A stretch of DNA of 64,000 nucleotides from Enhygromyxa salina (GTDB lineage: Bacteria; Myxococcota_A; Polyangia; Nannocystales; Nannocystaceae): assembly GCF_000737335.2 (NCBI RefSeq), contig NZ_JMCC02000014.1, positions 1-64,000 of the forward strand. Reading direction: 5' to 3'. The stretch's first letter is position 1, and each line of letters starts with the position of its first letter. Shown one piece after another: positions 26,258 to 40,214 of the stretch. The position numbers were made by a program, and so were the translations under genes. The notes beneath the pieces are model-generated. The model searched no databases. It was not told where the DNA came from and worked only from the letters and a program-made list of their open reading frames with translations.

Positions 26258-26287
26258 GAAAAAGCCGACGGCATCCCACCATCGGCT
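26258..26287 (-). terminator. Rho-independent terminator between ompH and fabZ
   Basis: On the minus strand AGCCGATGG pairs with CCGTCGGCT (one G-U pair) around a 7-nt loop and is followed by TTTTT. It lies 20 bp past the first ompH stop, so fabZ either depends on read-through or has its own promoter in the next 40 bp. Confidence 0.85.
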
Positions 26288-26307
26288 CTTGCGCAGTCGG
26301 CCGTCGC

Positions 26308-26886
26308 CTACTTGTATTGCTTGTCGTAGCGCTTGATGACCTCATCGGTGAGGTCGACGCCGTTCGCGACGTACAGCACCGTGGACTGATCGCGGATCAG
26401 CACGAGGTCCAAGCTGAAGTCTTTGGCCAGCTCCTTGGCCAGGATCTGGCAGTTCGCGTACATCTTTTCGAGCGTGCGACCCTCTTGCTCGGCCAGCTCC
26501 TGCTGGAGCGTCATGTACATGCTCTGGAGCTCGTAGTAGTCGCGCTGCAGCTTCTCTGCGGCCTGCTGCTGCGCGTCGCCCTTCAGACTGCCGATCTTGG
26601 CTTGGTCGGCCTCGAGCTTCTCGCGGCGCTTGTCGAGCTTCTTTTGCTTGGCCAGCGAGCTGGTCTCGAGATCCTTGCGGGCTTTCTTGCCCGCCGCGGT
26701 CTCGTTGAGGATCCGCTGCATGTCGACGACGGCGACCTTGCCGATCTCGGGCACGCTGGCGGCCTTGGCGGTTGGCTCGACCGCGCTCACGGCCAAGGTC
26801 GTGCCGAACATGGCGACGGACAACAGAGCGAGCTGAGACAGCCGACCCAGCTTCGAACCCAATGGCAATTTGCTTGGCTTGGTCAT
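26308..26886 (-). CDS. OmpH/Skp family periplasmic chaperone (second copy)
   Basis: The 192-residue protein has an N-terminal signal with a hydrophobic core (LALLSVAMFGTTLAVSA), then KVAVVDMQRILNET, the start of Skp/OmpH proteins, a long Lys/Glu/Gln coiled-coil (about 65-145) and a C-terminal strand VLIRDQSTVLYVANGVDLTDEVIKRYD typical in pattern. Skp holds unfolded outer-membrane proteins for BamA. The start overlaps the stop of the upstream paralogue (ATGA). Both copies follow bamA. Confidence 0.88.
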   Translation of the reverse strand: MTKPSKLPLGSKLGRLSQLALLSVAMFGTTLAVSAVEPTAKAASVPEIGKVAVVDMQRILNETAAGKKARKDLETSSLAKQKKLDKRREKLEADQAKIGSLKGDAQQQAAEKLQRDYYELQSMYMTLQQELAEQEGRTLEKMYANCQILAKELAKDFSLDLVLIRDQSTVLYVANGVDLTDEVIKRYDKQYK

Positions 26887-27470
26887 TTGAATTTCTTGTC
26901 GTAGGCGACGATCACCTTGTTGGTGATGTCCAGCTGGGGGTTGGCGTAGAGCACCGTCAGCTCCGAGCGGACCAAGACGATCTGAACGCCCTCTTCGGCC
27001 GCCATCGACTGCACGATCGCCGACGCGTTCTTGTAGATCTTCTCCATGAGCAGGCCCTCTTTCTTGGCCAAGTCCTCTTGGGCGCCCGCGTAGAGCTCTT
27101 GCAGCTCTTGCTCGGCGACCATCAGGTCCTGCTGACGCCGCATCAGCTCGCTCTCGGACAACATCGTGGCCTTGGCTTGCAGATCTTCGTACTGCTTTTG
27201 CAGGTCTGCAGCCTTGCGCTCGAGCTTGGCGCTGCTCTTGGCGACGGCCTTCTCGAGATCTTTCTTGGAGTCCTTGCCCTGCGTCGTCTCCATCAGGACC
27301 CGCTGAAGATCGACGATAGCGATCCGCTTGGTCTCTGGGACGGCCGCGTGGGCCAGGTCAGGCGTCATGCCCACGCCAAGTGCCACCATGGGGACAGCGA
27401 GCGGGGCGGCGAACACTGCGCTAGCGAGCAGCAATGAGCGGAGTGGCGAGCGCATGATTGAGTCGGACAT
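26883..27470 (-). CDS. OmpH/Skp family periplasmic chaperone (first copy)
   Basis: From ATG 27470 the protein is 195 residues with a signal peptide (LLLASAVFAAPLAVPMVAL), RIAIVDLQRVLMETTQG, a charged coiled-coil (about 75-150) and a C-terminal VQIVLVRSELTVLYANPQ segment. It is clearly related to the downstream copy but diverged through the coiled-coil, suggesting old duplication. ATG 27455 is an alternative start. It is separated from bamA by 361 bp carrying two different dispersed repeats, so it may have its own promoter. Confidence 0.87.
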   Translation of the reverse strand: MSDSIMRSPLRSLLLASAVFAAPLAVPMVALGVGMTPDLAHAAVPETKRIAIVDLQRVLMETTQGKDSKKDLEKAVAKSSAKLERKAADLQKQYEDLQAKATMLSESELMRRQQDLMVAEQELQELYAGAQEDLAKKEGLLMEKIYKNASAIVQSMAAEEGVQIVLVRSELTVLYANPQLDITNKVIVAYDKKFK

Positions 27471-27572
27471 ACCTGGCGTCTTGGTCTCGGGCAAGCCGAC
27501 GGGGCGTGGGACGGGGCCTGTTGCGACCCGATTCACACTGGCCCGGTGCAAACTCGTTTGGACCCCGCATGA

Positions 27573-27703
27573 TTAGACCCCCGCATGCACCTTAGGCTTC
27601 GCCGACTGCAGCCGCTGGCGCGTCTGGTCGCTTCGCTCCTCGGGGCTGTTTGTGCGCGGTCGTATGTGTGGCCCCCTACAAGGGGGCTCTGAGCGCGGCC
27701 TTG
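27573..27703 (+). repeat. Dispersed repeat family A, diverged copy
   Basis: This copy begins TTAGACCCCCGCA exactly as the first unit near 6.16 kb, keeps GGTCGCTTCGCTC, a GGCTGTTTGTGCGCGG block and the hairpin GCCCCC-TACAA-GGGGGC with CTCT after it. The loop differs from the 6-kb copies while the stem is conserved, which favours selection on structure. Confidence 0.78.
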
Positions 27704-27748
27704 GGGCAGATCGATGTGAGTAGACCAGACGCGGCGGCGGCAGTCGGG

Positions 27749-27831
27749 GAAGTTCGCTGCCCAAGGTGAACCTGTCTGGGAAGGCGTCCGCAAGCGGGCG
27801 AGAAGCCCTCGCCCGAGCTGAAAACAGTGAG
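27749..27831 (+). repeat. Dispersed repeat family B, copy 4
   Basis: It runs from GTTCGCTGCCCA through GGTGAACC and GGAAGGCGTCCGC to the hairpin GGGCGAG-AAGCC-CTCGCCC and GAGCTGAAAACAG, ending at the bamA stop codon. The position just past a stop matches the copy behind secF. Confidence 0.85.
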
Positions 27832-30507
<2,676 letters not shown>

Positions 30508-30510
30508 AGC

Positions 30511-31305
30511 TCACTCGGGGGCCGCGCCAGCGGCCGCAGGGACTGCGCTAGCGGCAGCGGGTTGCAGAGGCGTCTCGGCGTCTTGGCCGTCGCCCTCGAG
30601 GATGCGGCCGTCGGCCATTCGGACCACGCGCGGCATCTGCTGCGCGAGCTCCATGTTGTGGGTCACGATCAGCATGCTCAGATCGTGCTCTTGGTTGAGT
30701 CGGAACAGCAGCTCGTGAACCTCGGCGCTGGTCCGCGTGTCGAGGTTGCCGGTTGGCTCGTCGGCCAACAGCAGCCGCGGCCGCATGGCCAGCGCCCGCG
30801 CGATCGCGACCCGCTGCTGCTCGCCGCCCGACAGCTCGCCGGGCCGGTGCGCGAGCCGGTGGCTCATGCCCACCGCGTCGAGCATCTCTTCGGCCTGCTG
30901 CCGCGCAACGCGGGTGGGCGTGCGGGCGATCAGGGCCGGCATCATCGCGTTCTCGAGCGCCGAAAACTCGGGGAGCAGATGATGAAACTGAAACACGAAC
31001 CCGATCGTGCGATTGCGGAACTCCGCGAGGTCGGGCGGGGGCAGCCGCGTGATGTCGGTTGGCGTGCCGCCGCCGACGGGCTGAAATAAAATCTCGCCCG
31101 AGCTCGGCAGATCGAGGGTGCCCAAGCAGTGCAGCAGCGTGGACTTGCCAGCACCCGAAGCGCCGATGATCGTGACCATCTCACCCGCGCGGACAGTCAG
31201 GTTGACGCCACGCAGTACGTCGAGCTTGCGCGACCCATGCCGAAAGCTCTTGTACATGTCGCGCACTTGCACGAGCACGGGCGCGTTTTTAGCGGTGGAA
31301 GGCAT
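30511..31305 (-). CDS. lolD: Lipoprotein-releasing ABC ATPase LolD
   Basis: LolD hydrolyses ATP to release lipoproteins from the inner membrane to LolA. The 264-residue protein has Walker A GASGAGKSTLL, Q-loop region VFQFHHLLPEFSALEN, which is the LolD/MacB-specific form, signature LSGGEQQRVAIARAL, Walker B LLLADEPTGNLD and the H-loop VTHNMELAQ. I start at ATG 31305; upstream frame is noise. A Pro/Ala tail of about 25 residues is extra. It lies between the LolC/E permease gene and bamA. Confidence 0.93.
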   Translation of the reverse strand: MPSTAKNAPVLVQVRDMYKSFRHGSRKLDVLRGVNLTVRAGEMVTIIGASGAGKSTLLHCLGTLDLPSSGEILFQPVGGGTPTDITRLPPPDLAEFRNRTIGFVFQFHHLLPEFSALENAMMPALIARTPTRVARQQAEEMLDAVGMSHRLAHRPGELSGGEQQRVAIARALAMRPRLLLADEPTGNLDTRTSAEVHELLFRLNQEHDLSMLIVTHNMELAQQMPRVVRMADGRILEGDGQDAETPLQPAAASAVPAAAGAAPE

Positions 31306-31421
31306 CTCGGGACGCGAAACGGGGCCAACCCTAGAGCCGGGTTCCGGGGGTGTCAACGCTGGGGAGTCGACCGATGAGGCCGCCGGTAGGACCGCGCGCT
31401 TACACCCCAGCGCATGAGAGT

Positions 31422-33659
<2,238 letters not shown>

Positions 33660-33667
33660 GGTCACCC

Positions 33668-34796
33668 TCACCCTTGCATGAGCAAGAACGCCTCCATGAA
33701 GGGATCGAGGTCACCATCGAGCACGGCGCTGACGTTGGACTGCTTGAGCTCGGTCCGGTGGTCGTTGACCTGCTGATAGGGGTGGATGACGTAGGACCGG
33801 ATCTGGCTGCCCCACTCGATGCTCTTCTTGTCGCCCTCGAGCGCGCTGATCTCTTGCTCGCGCTTTTTCTGCTCGACCTCCCACAGCCGGGCCTTGAGCA
33901 TGCGCATCGCCGTTGCCATGTTCTTGTGCTGCGAGCGCTCGAGCTGACACGCGACGACGATGCCCGTGGGGCCGTGGGTCAGGCGGACGGCCGACTCGGT
34001 CTTGTTGACGTGCTGGCCACCCGCGCCCGAGGCCCGGTACTTGTCGACGCGCAGATCAGCGGGGTTGACCTCGATGTCCAGGTCGTCGCTCTCGCCGAGA
34101 TCGGGGAGCACCATGACGCTGGCAAAGCTGGTCTGGCGCCGGGCCTGCGAGTCGAAGGGGGAGATCCGAACCAGCCGGTGCACGCCGATCTCGGATCGCA
34201 GCCACCCGTAGGCGTACTCGCCCTCGATCGAGAGCTCCGCCCCGCGGATGCCGGCCTGCTCGCCCTCTTGAATGTCGAGCACGCTGACCCCAAACCCGTG
34301 GCGCTCGCCCCAGCGCTGGTACATGCGCAGCAGCATCTCTGCCCAGTCTTGGCTGTCGACGCCGCCAGCGCCCGCGTTGATCGACAGCAGCGCGCTGTCT
34401 TGATCATGGGCGCCGCCCAGCATGCGGCGAAACTCGAGCTTGGCGAGCAGCTCGTCGGCGCGCTCGAGCCCAACCCATGCCTCGAGGATGCTGTCGCGGT
34501 CCGACTCTTCGCGGCCTAGCTCGTACAGCTCGCGGCCGTCGTCGAACACCTGCTGCGCGCCGTCGATCTCTCCGACGATCTTCTTGAGGGTGGCCTGCTC
34601 GCGCAGCAGCTTCTGCGCGCGATCATTGTCCGCCCAGAAGCTCGGGTCGGCCGTGGCGACCTCGAACTCTTCTAATTTTTCGATCTTGGTGTGGTAGTCA
34701 AAGATGCCTCCGCAGCTCGCCAATCCGGTCTTCGAGGCGAGACACGAGCTCCGTCACCTTTGCGTGCTCGGGGATGGTCGCGGCGGCGTCGGTCAT
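33668..34796 (-). CDS. prfB: Peptide chain release factor 2, expressed by programmed +1 frameshift
   Basis: RF2 ends translation at UGA and UAA. The product is joined: ATG 34796 to codon 32 (34701) in one frame, then a +1 shift past base 34700 to read 34699-33668, giving about 375 residues. The second part has the SPF anticodon-like motif (VRISPFDSQARRQTSF) and GAGGQHVNKTESAVRLTH with the catalytic GGQ. The first frame ends MTDAAAT...LRRHL-stop at TGA 34700-34698. An in-frame reading of the main frame alone begins with an implausible N-terminus, which supports the shift. purF lies upstream, the LolC/E gene downstream. Confidence 0.95.
34697..34713 (-). promoter_or_regulatory. prfB programmed frameshift site
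   Basis: On the minus strand the sequence reads CGG AGG CAT CTT TGA C, matching the known RF2 site (AGG GGG TAT CTT TGA C): an internal Shine-Dalgarno-like CGGAGG, the slippery CTT, and an in-frame TGA followed by C. Low RF2 slows reading of TGA and promotes the shift, giving autoregulation. Confidence 0.95.
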
Positions 34797-34863
34797 GGCG
34801 GACGCAAACTAGCCGGTCTGGACGGCCGGTGCAACGACGCGCCGACGAGGCGCGCCCCGCAGC

Positions 34864-34908
34864 AACCCGGTCCCGGGGACCCGGTTGGAGCGGGAGACGG
34901 CGCGCTCC
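34864..34908 (-). other. Two stacked hairpins between purF and prfB
   Basis: 34864-34886 forms AACCCGGTCC/GGACCCGGTT with one mismatch, and 34887-34908 forms GGAGCG/CGCTCC. They immediately follow purF on its transcript and lack a T-run, so they may be a weak terminator or an mRNA 3' barrier. Confidence 0.4.
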
Positions 34909-34912
34909 AAAA

Positions 34913-36319
34913 TCACACCTCGATCAAGCGGAGCTGTCGCCGCCCGGTGGTCTCCAGCGGCACCGGATACCGGCCCGTGAAGCAGGCCGAGCAGAAATTT
35001 TCCTCGCCGTCCTCCCCCACCGCCGCCAACAGGCCCGCTGGGCTGAGGTAGCCCAAGCTGTCGGCTTCGATGAAGCGCGCGGTCTCCTCGATGCTGTGGC
35101 CCGACGCGATCAGCTCGGCGCGCGTGGGTGTGTCGATGCCGTAGTGACACGGGCCGGTGACCGGCGGCGACGAGATTCGCACGTGGACCTCGGTGGCGCC
35201 GGCGGCCCGGATCATCTTGACGATCTTGCGCGACGTCGTGCCGCGCACGATCGAGTCGTCGACGACGACGACTCGCTTGCCACGCAGCAGCTGCGCGACG
35301 GCGTTGAGCTTGAGCTTGACGCCAAAGTGCCGGATCGAGTCCTTGGGCTCGATGAAGGTGCGCCCCACGTAGTGGTTGCGGATCAACCCCATCTCGAACG
35401 GGATCCCAGCTTCCTTGGCGTAGCCCATGGCCGCGACCACCCCCGAGTCTGGCACGGGGATCACGACGTCGGCGTCGGCCGGCTGCTCACGCGCGAGCGC
35501 GCGGCCCATATCGACCCGGGCCTCGTAGACCGCGACGTCGTCGAGCACGCTGTCGGGGCGGGCGAAGTACACGTGCTCGAACACGCAAAAGCGCTTGGGT
35601 TGCTGCTTGAGCCGGCTGCTGCGGAGCCCCTCGCCGTCGATGACGAGGACCTCGCCAGGTTCGATGTCGCGGACCTTCTCGGCGTCGATCAGATCGAAGG
35701 CGCAGGTCTCCGAAGCCACGACCCAGGCGTTCTTGCCGTAGTGCGGATGCGGGTGGTCGCCCTTGACCCGCCCGAGGATCAGCGGCCGGAACCCGTGGGG
35801 ATCGCGAGCGGCGACCAAGCGCTCGCCCGCGGTCATCACCAAGCTGTAGGCGCCGCGCAGGCGGACCAGGGCGGTGAACAAATTCTCGACCCAGTCACGA
35901 TCGGCGCTGCGCGCCATCAGCTGAAGCACGACCTCCGTGTCCGAATTGGTGTGGAAGATCGAGCCCTCGGCCTCGAGCTCCTCGCGCAGCTGGTTGGCGT
36001 TGACGAGGTTGCCGTTGTGGGCGATCGCCACCGATCCATGGCGGTACTCGACCGTCAGCGGCTGGATGTTCTTGGGCAGCGATCCGCCGGCGGTCGTGTA
36101 GCGCACGTGGCCAACGGCGAGCCGACCCGGCAGCTGGGCGAGCCGGCCCTGATCGAACACGTCGGCGACGTAGCCCATCTGCCGCACGGCGTGGAGCGTG
36201 CCGCGTTCGTTGCTGACCACGCCGGCCGACTCCTGGCCGCGATGCTGCAACGCATGAAGCCCGAGGTAGGCCAAGTTCGCCGCCTCGGAATGGTTGAAGA
36301 TGCCAAACACGCCACACAT
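34913..36319 (-). CDS. purF: Amidophosphoribosyltransferase
   Basis: PurF makes phosphoribosylamine from PRPP and glutamine, the first step of purine synthesis. The 468-residue protein starts MCGVFGI with Cys2 as the glutaminase nucleophile, has YTTAGGS and HNGNLVN in that domain, and the PRPP loop VVVVDDSIVRGTTS near residue 350. Cys residues in ETCAF, GPCHYG and ENFCSACF match the iron-sulphur ligands of the Bacillus-type enzyme. It is 10 bp downstream of purC, so the two purine genes are cotranscribed. Confidence 0.96.
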   Translation of the reverse strand: MCGVFGIFNHSEAANLAYLGLHALQHRGQESAGVVSNERGTLHAVRQMGYVADVFDQGRLAQLPGRLAVGHVRYTTAGGSLPKNIQPLTVEYRHGSVAIAHNGNLVNANQLREELEAEGSIFHTNSDTEVVLQLMARSADRDWVENLFTALVRLRGAYSLVMTAGERLVAARDPHGFRPLILGRVKGDHPHPHYGKNAWVVASETCAFDLIDAEKVRDIEPGEVLVIDGEGLRSSRLKQQPKRFCVFEHVYFARPDSVLDDVAVYEARVDMGRALAREQPADADVVIPVPDSGVVAAMGYAKEAGIPFEMGLIRNHYVGRTFIEPKDSIRHFGVKLKLNAVAQLLRGKRVVVVDDSIVRGTTSRKIVKMIRAAGATEVHVRISSPPVTGPCHYGIDTPTRAELIASGHSIEETARFIEADSLGYLSPAGLLAAVGEDGEENFCSACFTGRYPVPLETTGRRQLRLIEV

Positions 36320-36329
36320 GGAGGTGGAC

Positions 36330-37301
36330 CTATAGCAGCTTGGCAGCGAGGCGCTGAACGGGCGGGTCCATGTCGGGCTCGAAGGCTCGGCCGGTCATCC
36401 GCTCGTAGGTTTCGATGTAGCGCGCGGCGGCCTCGATCCGGACCTCGTCTGGCAGCGCAGGGGGCTTGCCGTCGCCGTTGAAGCCCTGCGCGACCAGCCA
36501 GGTGCGCACGTACTCCTTGTCGAGCGCGCGCGGGCTCTCGCCGGCCGCCATCGCGTCGTCGTAGCCATCGGCGTACCAGTAGCGTGAGCTGTCGGGGGTG
36601 TGGATCTCGTCGATCAACACGATCTCGCCGTCGGGCCGGCGACCCAGCTCGTACTTGGTGTCGACGAGGATCAGGCCGCGCTCGGCGGCGAGCCGCTGGC
36701 CATGCGCGAACAAGCTCAGACACTGCTGCTCGAGCTTCTCGAACAAGGGCAGAGTGATGACACCGTCCTCGACGAGCTGGGCCTTGCTGCGGTTCTCGTC
36801 GTGCTCGCCCTTGGCCGCCTTGGTCGTGGGCGTGACGATGTTGGCGGGCAATTTTTGATGGCGGACCATGCCGTTGGCGAGCTCGTGTCCGCAGAAGCTT
36901 CGATCGCCGCGCTCGTAGGCCCGCCAGATGCTGGTCGAGCTCGAGCCGGTCAGGTAGCCGCGCACGACCATCTCGACCATGAACGGCTCGCACTCGACCG
37001 CGCGCACGGCCTGCGCGTCGGGGATCGAGATCAAGTGGTTGGGGAACAGGTCACCCGTGATCTCGAACCAATACGCGGCGAGCTGGTTGAGCACTTGGCC
37101 CTTGAACGGGATGGTCCCGAGCACGCAGTCGAACGCGCTGACCCGATCGCTGACAATGATGAGCCGCTCACCGGCGCTGGTGAAGTTCTCGCGGACCTTG
37201 CCGCTGTAGCGTTCACCGAGCACGTTGAAGCTGTCGGGAAGCTCATCGAGGACCAGATCCTCGGCGAGCGCGCGGGCAAGGGTCTCGCGGGACAGTGGCA
37301 T
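36330..37301 (-). CDS. purC: SAICAR synthetase
   Basis: PurC condenses CAIR with aspartate in purine synthesis. The 323-residue protein has YSGKVRENF near residue 32, the ATP-binding SDRVSAFDCVLGTIPFKG, ECEPFMVEMVVRGYLTGS near 105 and the late LIDEIHTPDSSRYWYAD. The length and motifs fit the longer, yeast-like PurC class. It precedes purF and follows dut by 92 bp. Confidence 0.95.
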   Translation of the reverse strand: MPLSRETLARALAEDLVLDELPDSFNVLGERYSGKVRENFTSAGERLIIVSDRVSAFDCVLGTIPFKGQVLNQLAAYWFEITGDLFPNHLISIPDAQAVRAVECEPFMVEMVVRGYLTGSSSTSIWRAYERGDRSFCGHELANGMVRHQKLPANIVTPTTKAAKGEHDENRSKAQLVEDGVITLPLFEKLEQQCLSLFAHGQRLAAERGLILVDTKYELGRRPDGEIVLIDEIHTPDSSRYWYADGYDDAMAAGESPRALDKEYVRTWLVAQGFNGDGKPPALPDEVRIEAAARYIETYERMTGRAFEPDMDPPVQRLAAKLL

Positions 37302-37393
37302 CGCTGCGGACGCTAGCTCAAATCGCGAGGGCGGCCCAGACCAGGGCAGACCCGCCCAGAACGGCCAGAACGCTCACCCAAGCCGAAGACAGG

Positions 37394-37885
37394 TCAGGAT
37401 CCGGTGCTGCCGAATCCGCCGGCGCCGCGCTTCGAATTTGGCGGCAGCTCCTCGACCTCGACGACCTCGACCGTTGCGACTGGCGCGATGACCAGCTGGG
37501 CCACCCGAGTCGCGTGTTCGATGCGGATCGGCGCGGTCCCCAAGTTGACCAAGAGCACGCGAAGCTCGCCGCGGTAGTCGGCGTCGATCGTGCCGGGCGC
37601 GTTGAGGACGGTCAGCCCATGCCGCAGCGCCAGACCCGACCGCGGCCGAACCTGACCCTCGTAGCCTTTTGCGATCGCCAGCGCCCAGCCCGTTGGCACC
37701 AGCGCGCGTGCGCCGACCGCCAGCTCGAGGGCGTCACCCTCGGGCAGGCAGGCAGCGAGATCGAGACCAGCCGCGAGCGCCGTCATCCGCTTGGGCAGCA
37801 CCGCGCGCGCGTCGAGGCGGCGCAGCTGCAGCGGCGGATGTCCGGGCTCGTGCTGATCCTGATCCTGTTTCCGGGCGTGGGACAT
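37394..37885 (-). CDS. dut: dUTP pyrophosphatase
   Basis: dUTPase hydrolyses dUTP to dUMP, keeping uracil out of DNA. All five trimeric-enzyme motifs are visible in 163 residues: GLDLAA, GQVRPRSGLAL, GLTVLNAPGTIDADYRGE, RVAQLVIAP and the C-terminal RGAGGFGSTG. The first 20 residues are a Gln/Asp/His-rich extension. The ATG shares one base with the pnp stop (TGATG), indicating coupling. Confidence 0.95.
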   Translation of the reverse strand: MSHARKQDQDQHEPGHPPLQLRRLDARAVLPKRMTALAAGLDLAACLPEGDALELAVGARALVPTGWALAIAKGYEGQVRPRSGLALRHGLTVLNAPGTIDADYRGELRVLLVNLGTAPIRIEHATRVAQLVIAPVATVEVVEVEELPPNSKRGAGGFGSTGS

Positions 37886-39987
37886 CAGCCCCGCAGGTTG
37901 AGGACCTCGTCCGGGTCGACCCCGAACGCCTGCTTGCGGCTCAGGCGGATCCGCCCGGTGTCGTCGATGTTGACGACCTTGACGATGCAGTCGTCGCCCT
38001 CGGACAGGACGTCGGTGACGTTGTCGATCCGGCGATTCTCGAGCTCGGAGATGTGCACGAGGCCATCGGTCCCGGGCATGATCTCCACGAACGCGCCGAA
38101 GTCGACGATCCGCTTGACGACGCCGTTGTAGTACTGGCCTGGCTCGGCCTCGAAGGTGAGCCCTTCGATGATCGCCTTGGCCCGATCGATCGCCTTCATG
38201 TCGGCGGAGGCCAGGGTCACGCGGCCGTCATCGTTGATGTTGATGACCACGCCGGTCTGCTCGGTGATCCCGCGGATGACCTTGCCTCCGGGGCCGATGA
38301 TCGAGCGGATCTTGTCGATCTTGACCCACACGGTCTCGACGCGCGGGGCGTACTGGCTGATGTCCGGGCGCGGCTCGGCGAGCTGCTCGAGCATCTTGCC
38401 AAGGATGTACAGGCGGCCAACCCGAGCTTGCTCGAGCGCCTGCTCGAGCACCTCGCGGGGCAGACCGTGGATCTTCATGTCCATCTGCAGCGCCGTGATG
38501 CCCTCTGCGGTGCCACAGCACTTGAAGTCCATGTCGCCAAGGTGATCTTCGTCGCCCAGGATGTCCGACAGGACCGCGAACTGATCGCCCTCTTGGATCA
38601 GGCCCATGGCGATGCCAGCGACCGGCGCGGTGATCGGCACGCCAGCGTCCATCATGCTCAGGCAGCCACCGCACACGGCGGCCATCGAGCTCGAGCCGTT
38701 GGACTCGGTGGTGTCCGACACGATGCGGATCGTGTACGGGAAGGTCTCGCTGTCTGGCAGCACGCCCTCGAGCGCCCGATGAGCCAGGGCCCCGTGGCCG
38801 ATCTCGCGGCGCGAGGTGCCGCGCATGGGCCGGGCCTCACCCACGCAGTAGGGCGGGAAGTTGTAGTGCAGCAAGAAGGTGTTGTTGACGTCGCCGCGGA
38901 TCGTGTCGAGGCGCTGGGCGTCGCGCTCGGTCCCGAGCGTGGTCGTGGTGATCGCCTGGGTCTCGCCGCGCTGGAACAGCACCGAGCCGTGCGGGCGCGT
39001 GAGCGGGTGAACCTCGATGTAGATCGGGCGGATGTCGGTGGTCTTGCGTCCGTCGACGCGACGACCCGCGATCGTGGACTTGCGAACCAGCTGCTTCTCG
39101 AGCTTGCCGATCGCGCTGGAGATTTCTTCTTCGCGGCCGGCGGCGGCGTCGCCCAGCTCTGCGGCGACCTTGTCCTTGACCGCCGCGATCGCGCTGTGGC
39201 GCTCGTGCTTGCCAAGGATCTCGAGCGCGGCGGTCATGTCCGCGCGGGCGCGGTCCATGACGTTGGTGCGAAACTCTTGATCGATCTCGGGATCTTTCCA
39301 CTCGATCTTGGGCTTGCCGGCGCGCTTTTGCAGCCGCTCCTGGGCCTCGATCAACGGCAGCGACTGATCCTTGGCGAACATCAGCGCGTCGATCATGTCG
39401 CTCTCGCTGACTTGCTTGGCGCCAGCCTCGACCATCACGATCTCGTCGCGGGTGCACGAGACGATCACGGTCAGATCCGAGGCTTCGATCTCGTCGAAGG
39501 TTGGGAACGCGATCAGCTTGCCGCCGACACGCGCGACCCGGATCCCGGCGACGGGCCCGGCCCACGGCGCGGGGCTGAGCATCAACCCCGCCGAGGCGCC
39601 CGTCATTGCGAGCACATCCGGCTCGTTCTGCAGGTCGTTGCTGAGCACGCTGCCGATCACCTGGGTGTCGTAGCGGTACGACTTGGGGAACAGCGGGCGG
39701 ATCGGGCGATCGCTGAGCCGACAGGTGAGGATTTCTTTCTCGGTCGGCCGACCTTCACGCTTGAAGTAGCCCCCGGGGATCTTGCCGGCGGCCGCGTTGG
39801 CGTCACGGAACTCGACGGTCAGCGGCATGAACGGCAAGTTCTTGGGCTCGCGGCTCATGGTCACGGCGACCAGGACGACCGTCTCGCCAAGGGTCAACAC
39901 CACCGAGTTGGCTTGTTTGGCGATCTTACCGGTCTCGAGAATGATCTCTTTGTCGCCGATCTTCGCTATTTCACGTATGACTTCCAT
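37885..39987 (-). CDS. pnp: Polynucleotide phosphorylase
   Basis: PNPase degrades RNA from the 3' end using phosphate. The 700-residue protein has two RNase PH domains (about 10-220 and 310-540), a KH domain (about 555-610, IIGPGGKVIRGITEQTG) and an S1 domain (about 620-690, VVKRIVDFGAFVEIMPGTDGLVHISE). Motifs such as FKREGRPTEKE and SSSMAAVCGG are typical. rpsO lies 227 bp upstream on the same strand, the classic rpsO-pnp order, and dut follows. Confidence 0.97.
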   Translation of the reverse strand: MEVIREIAKIGDKEIILETGKIAKQANSVVLTLGETVVLVAVTMSREPKNLPFMPLTVEFRDANAAAGKIPGGYFKREGRPTEKEILTCRLSDRPIRPLFPKSYRYDTQVIGSVLSNDLQNEPDVLAMTGASAGLMLSPAPWAGPVAGIRVARVGGKLIAFPTFDEIEASDLTVIVSCTRDEIVMVEAGAKQVSESDMIDALMFAKDQSLPLIEAQERLQKRAGKPKIEWKDPEIDQEFRTNVMDRARADMTAALEILGKHERHSAIAAVKDKVAAELGDAAAGREEEISSAIGKLEKQLVRKSTIAGRRVDGRKTTDIRPIYIEVHPLTRPHGSVLFQRGETQAITTTTLGTERDAQRLDTIRGDVNNTFLLHYNFPPYCVGEARPMRGTSRREIGHGALAHRALEGVLPDSETFPYTIRIVSDTTESNGSSSMAAVCGGCLSMMDAGVPITAPVAGIAMGLIQEGDQFAVLSDILGDEDHLGDMDFKCCGTAEGITALQMDMKIHGLPREVLEQALEQARVGRLYILGKMLEQLAEPRPDISQYAPRVETVWVKIDKIRSIIGPGGKVIRGITEQTGVVININDDGRVTLASADMKAIDRAKAIIEGLTFEAEPGQYYNGVVKRIVDFGAFVEIMPGTDGLVHISELENRRIDNVTDVLSEGDDCIVKVVNIDDTGRIRLSRKQAFGVDPDEVLNLRG

Positions 39988-40214
39988 TGCTACTCGCTCC
40001 CACGCCGAGGCAGATCAAAAAGACTCGGGCACCGCTGAGCGGGCGCGACCTGGCCGCGGCGAGCAGGTACGAGCGCACGCTCGACCTCAAATGTCGATGC
40101 TGGGTGTCGGATCCAAGCGGACCCGCCAAACACCGGCGCGCCGCTCATCCATCGATCGACAGGCGGGCCTGTCGGCGAGAGGTTCGAGCGGCGTTCGAGG
40201 CCGGTCCAGCGGAC
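39988..40214. other. rpsO-pnp intergenic region
   Basis: No gene is visible. A hairpin CGACAGG-CGGG-CCTGTCG lies at 40157-40174, about 40 bp past the rpsO stop, without a T-run. In other bacteria this region holds RNase processing sites that control pnp; the hairpin is a candidate for such a role. Confidence 0.45.

Noticed and set aside
33668..34723. prfB as a gene starting near 34723 in a single frame
   Set aside because: That start gives an N-terminus with no RF2 similarity, whereas the other frame plus a CTT TGA C shift gives a proper RF2.
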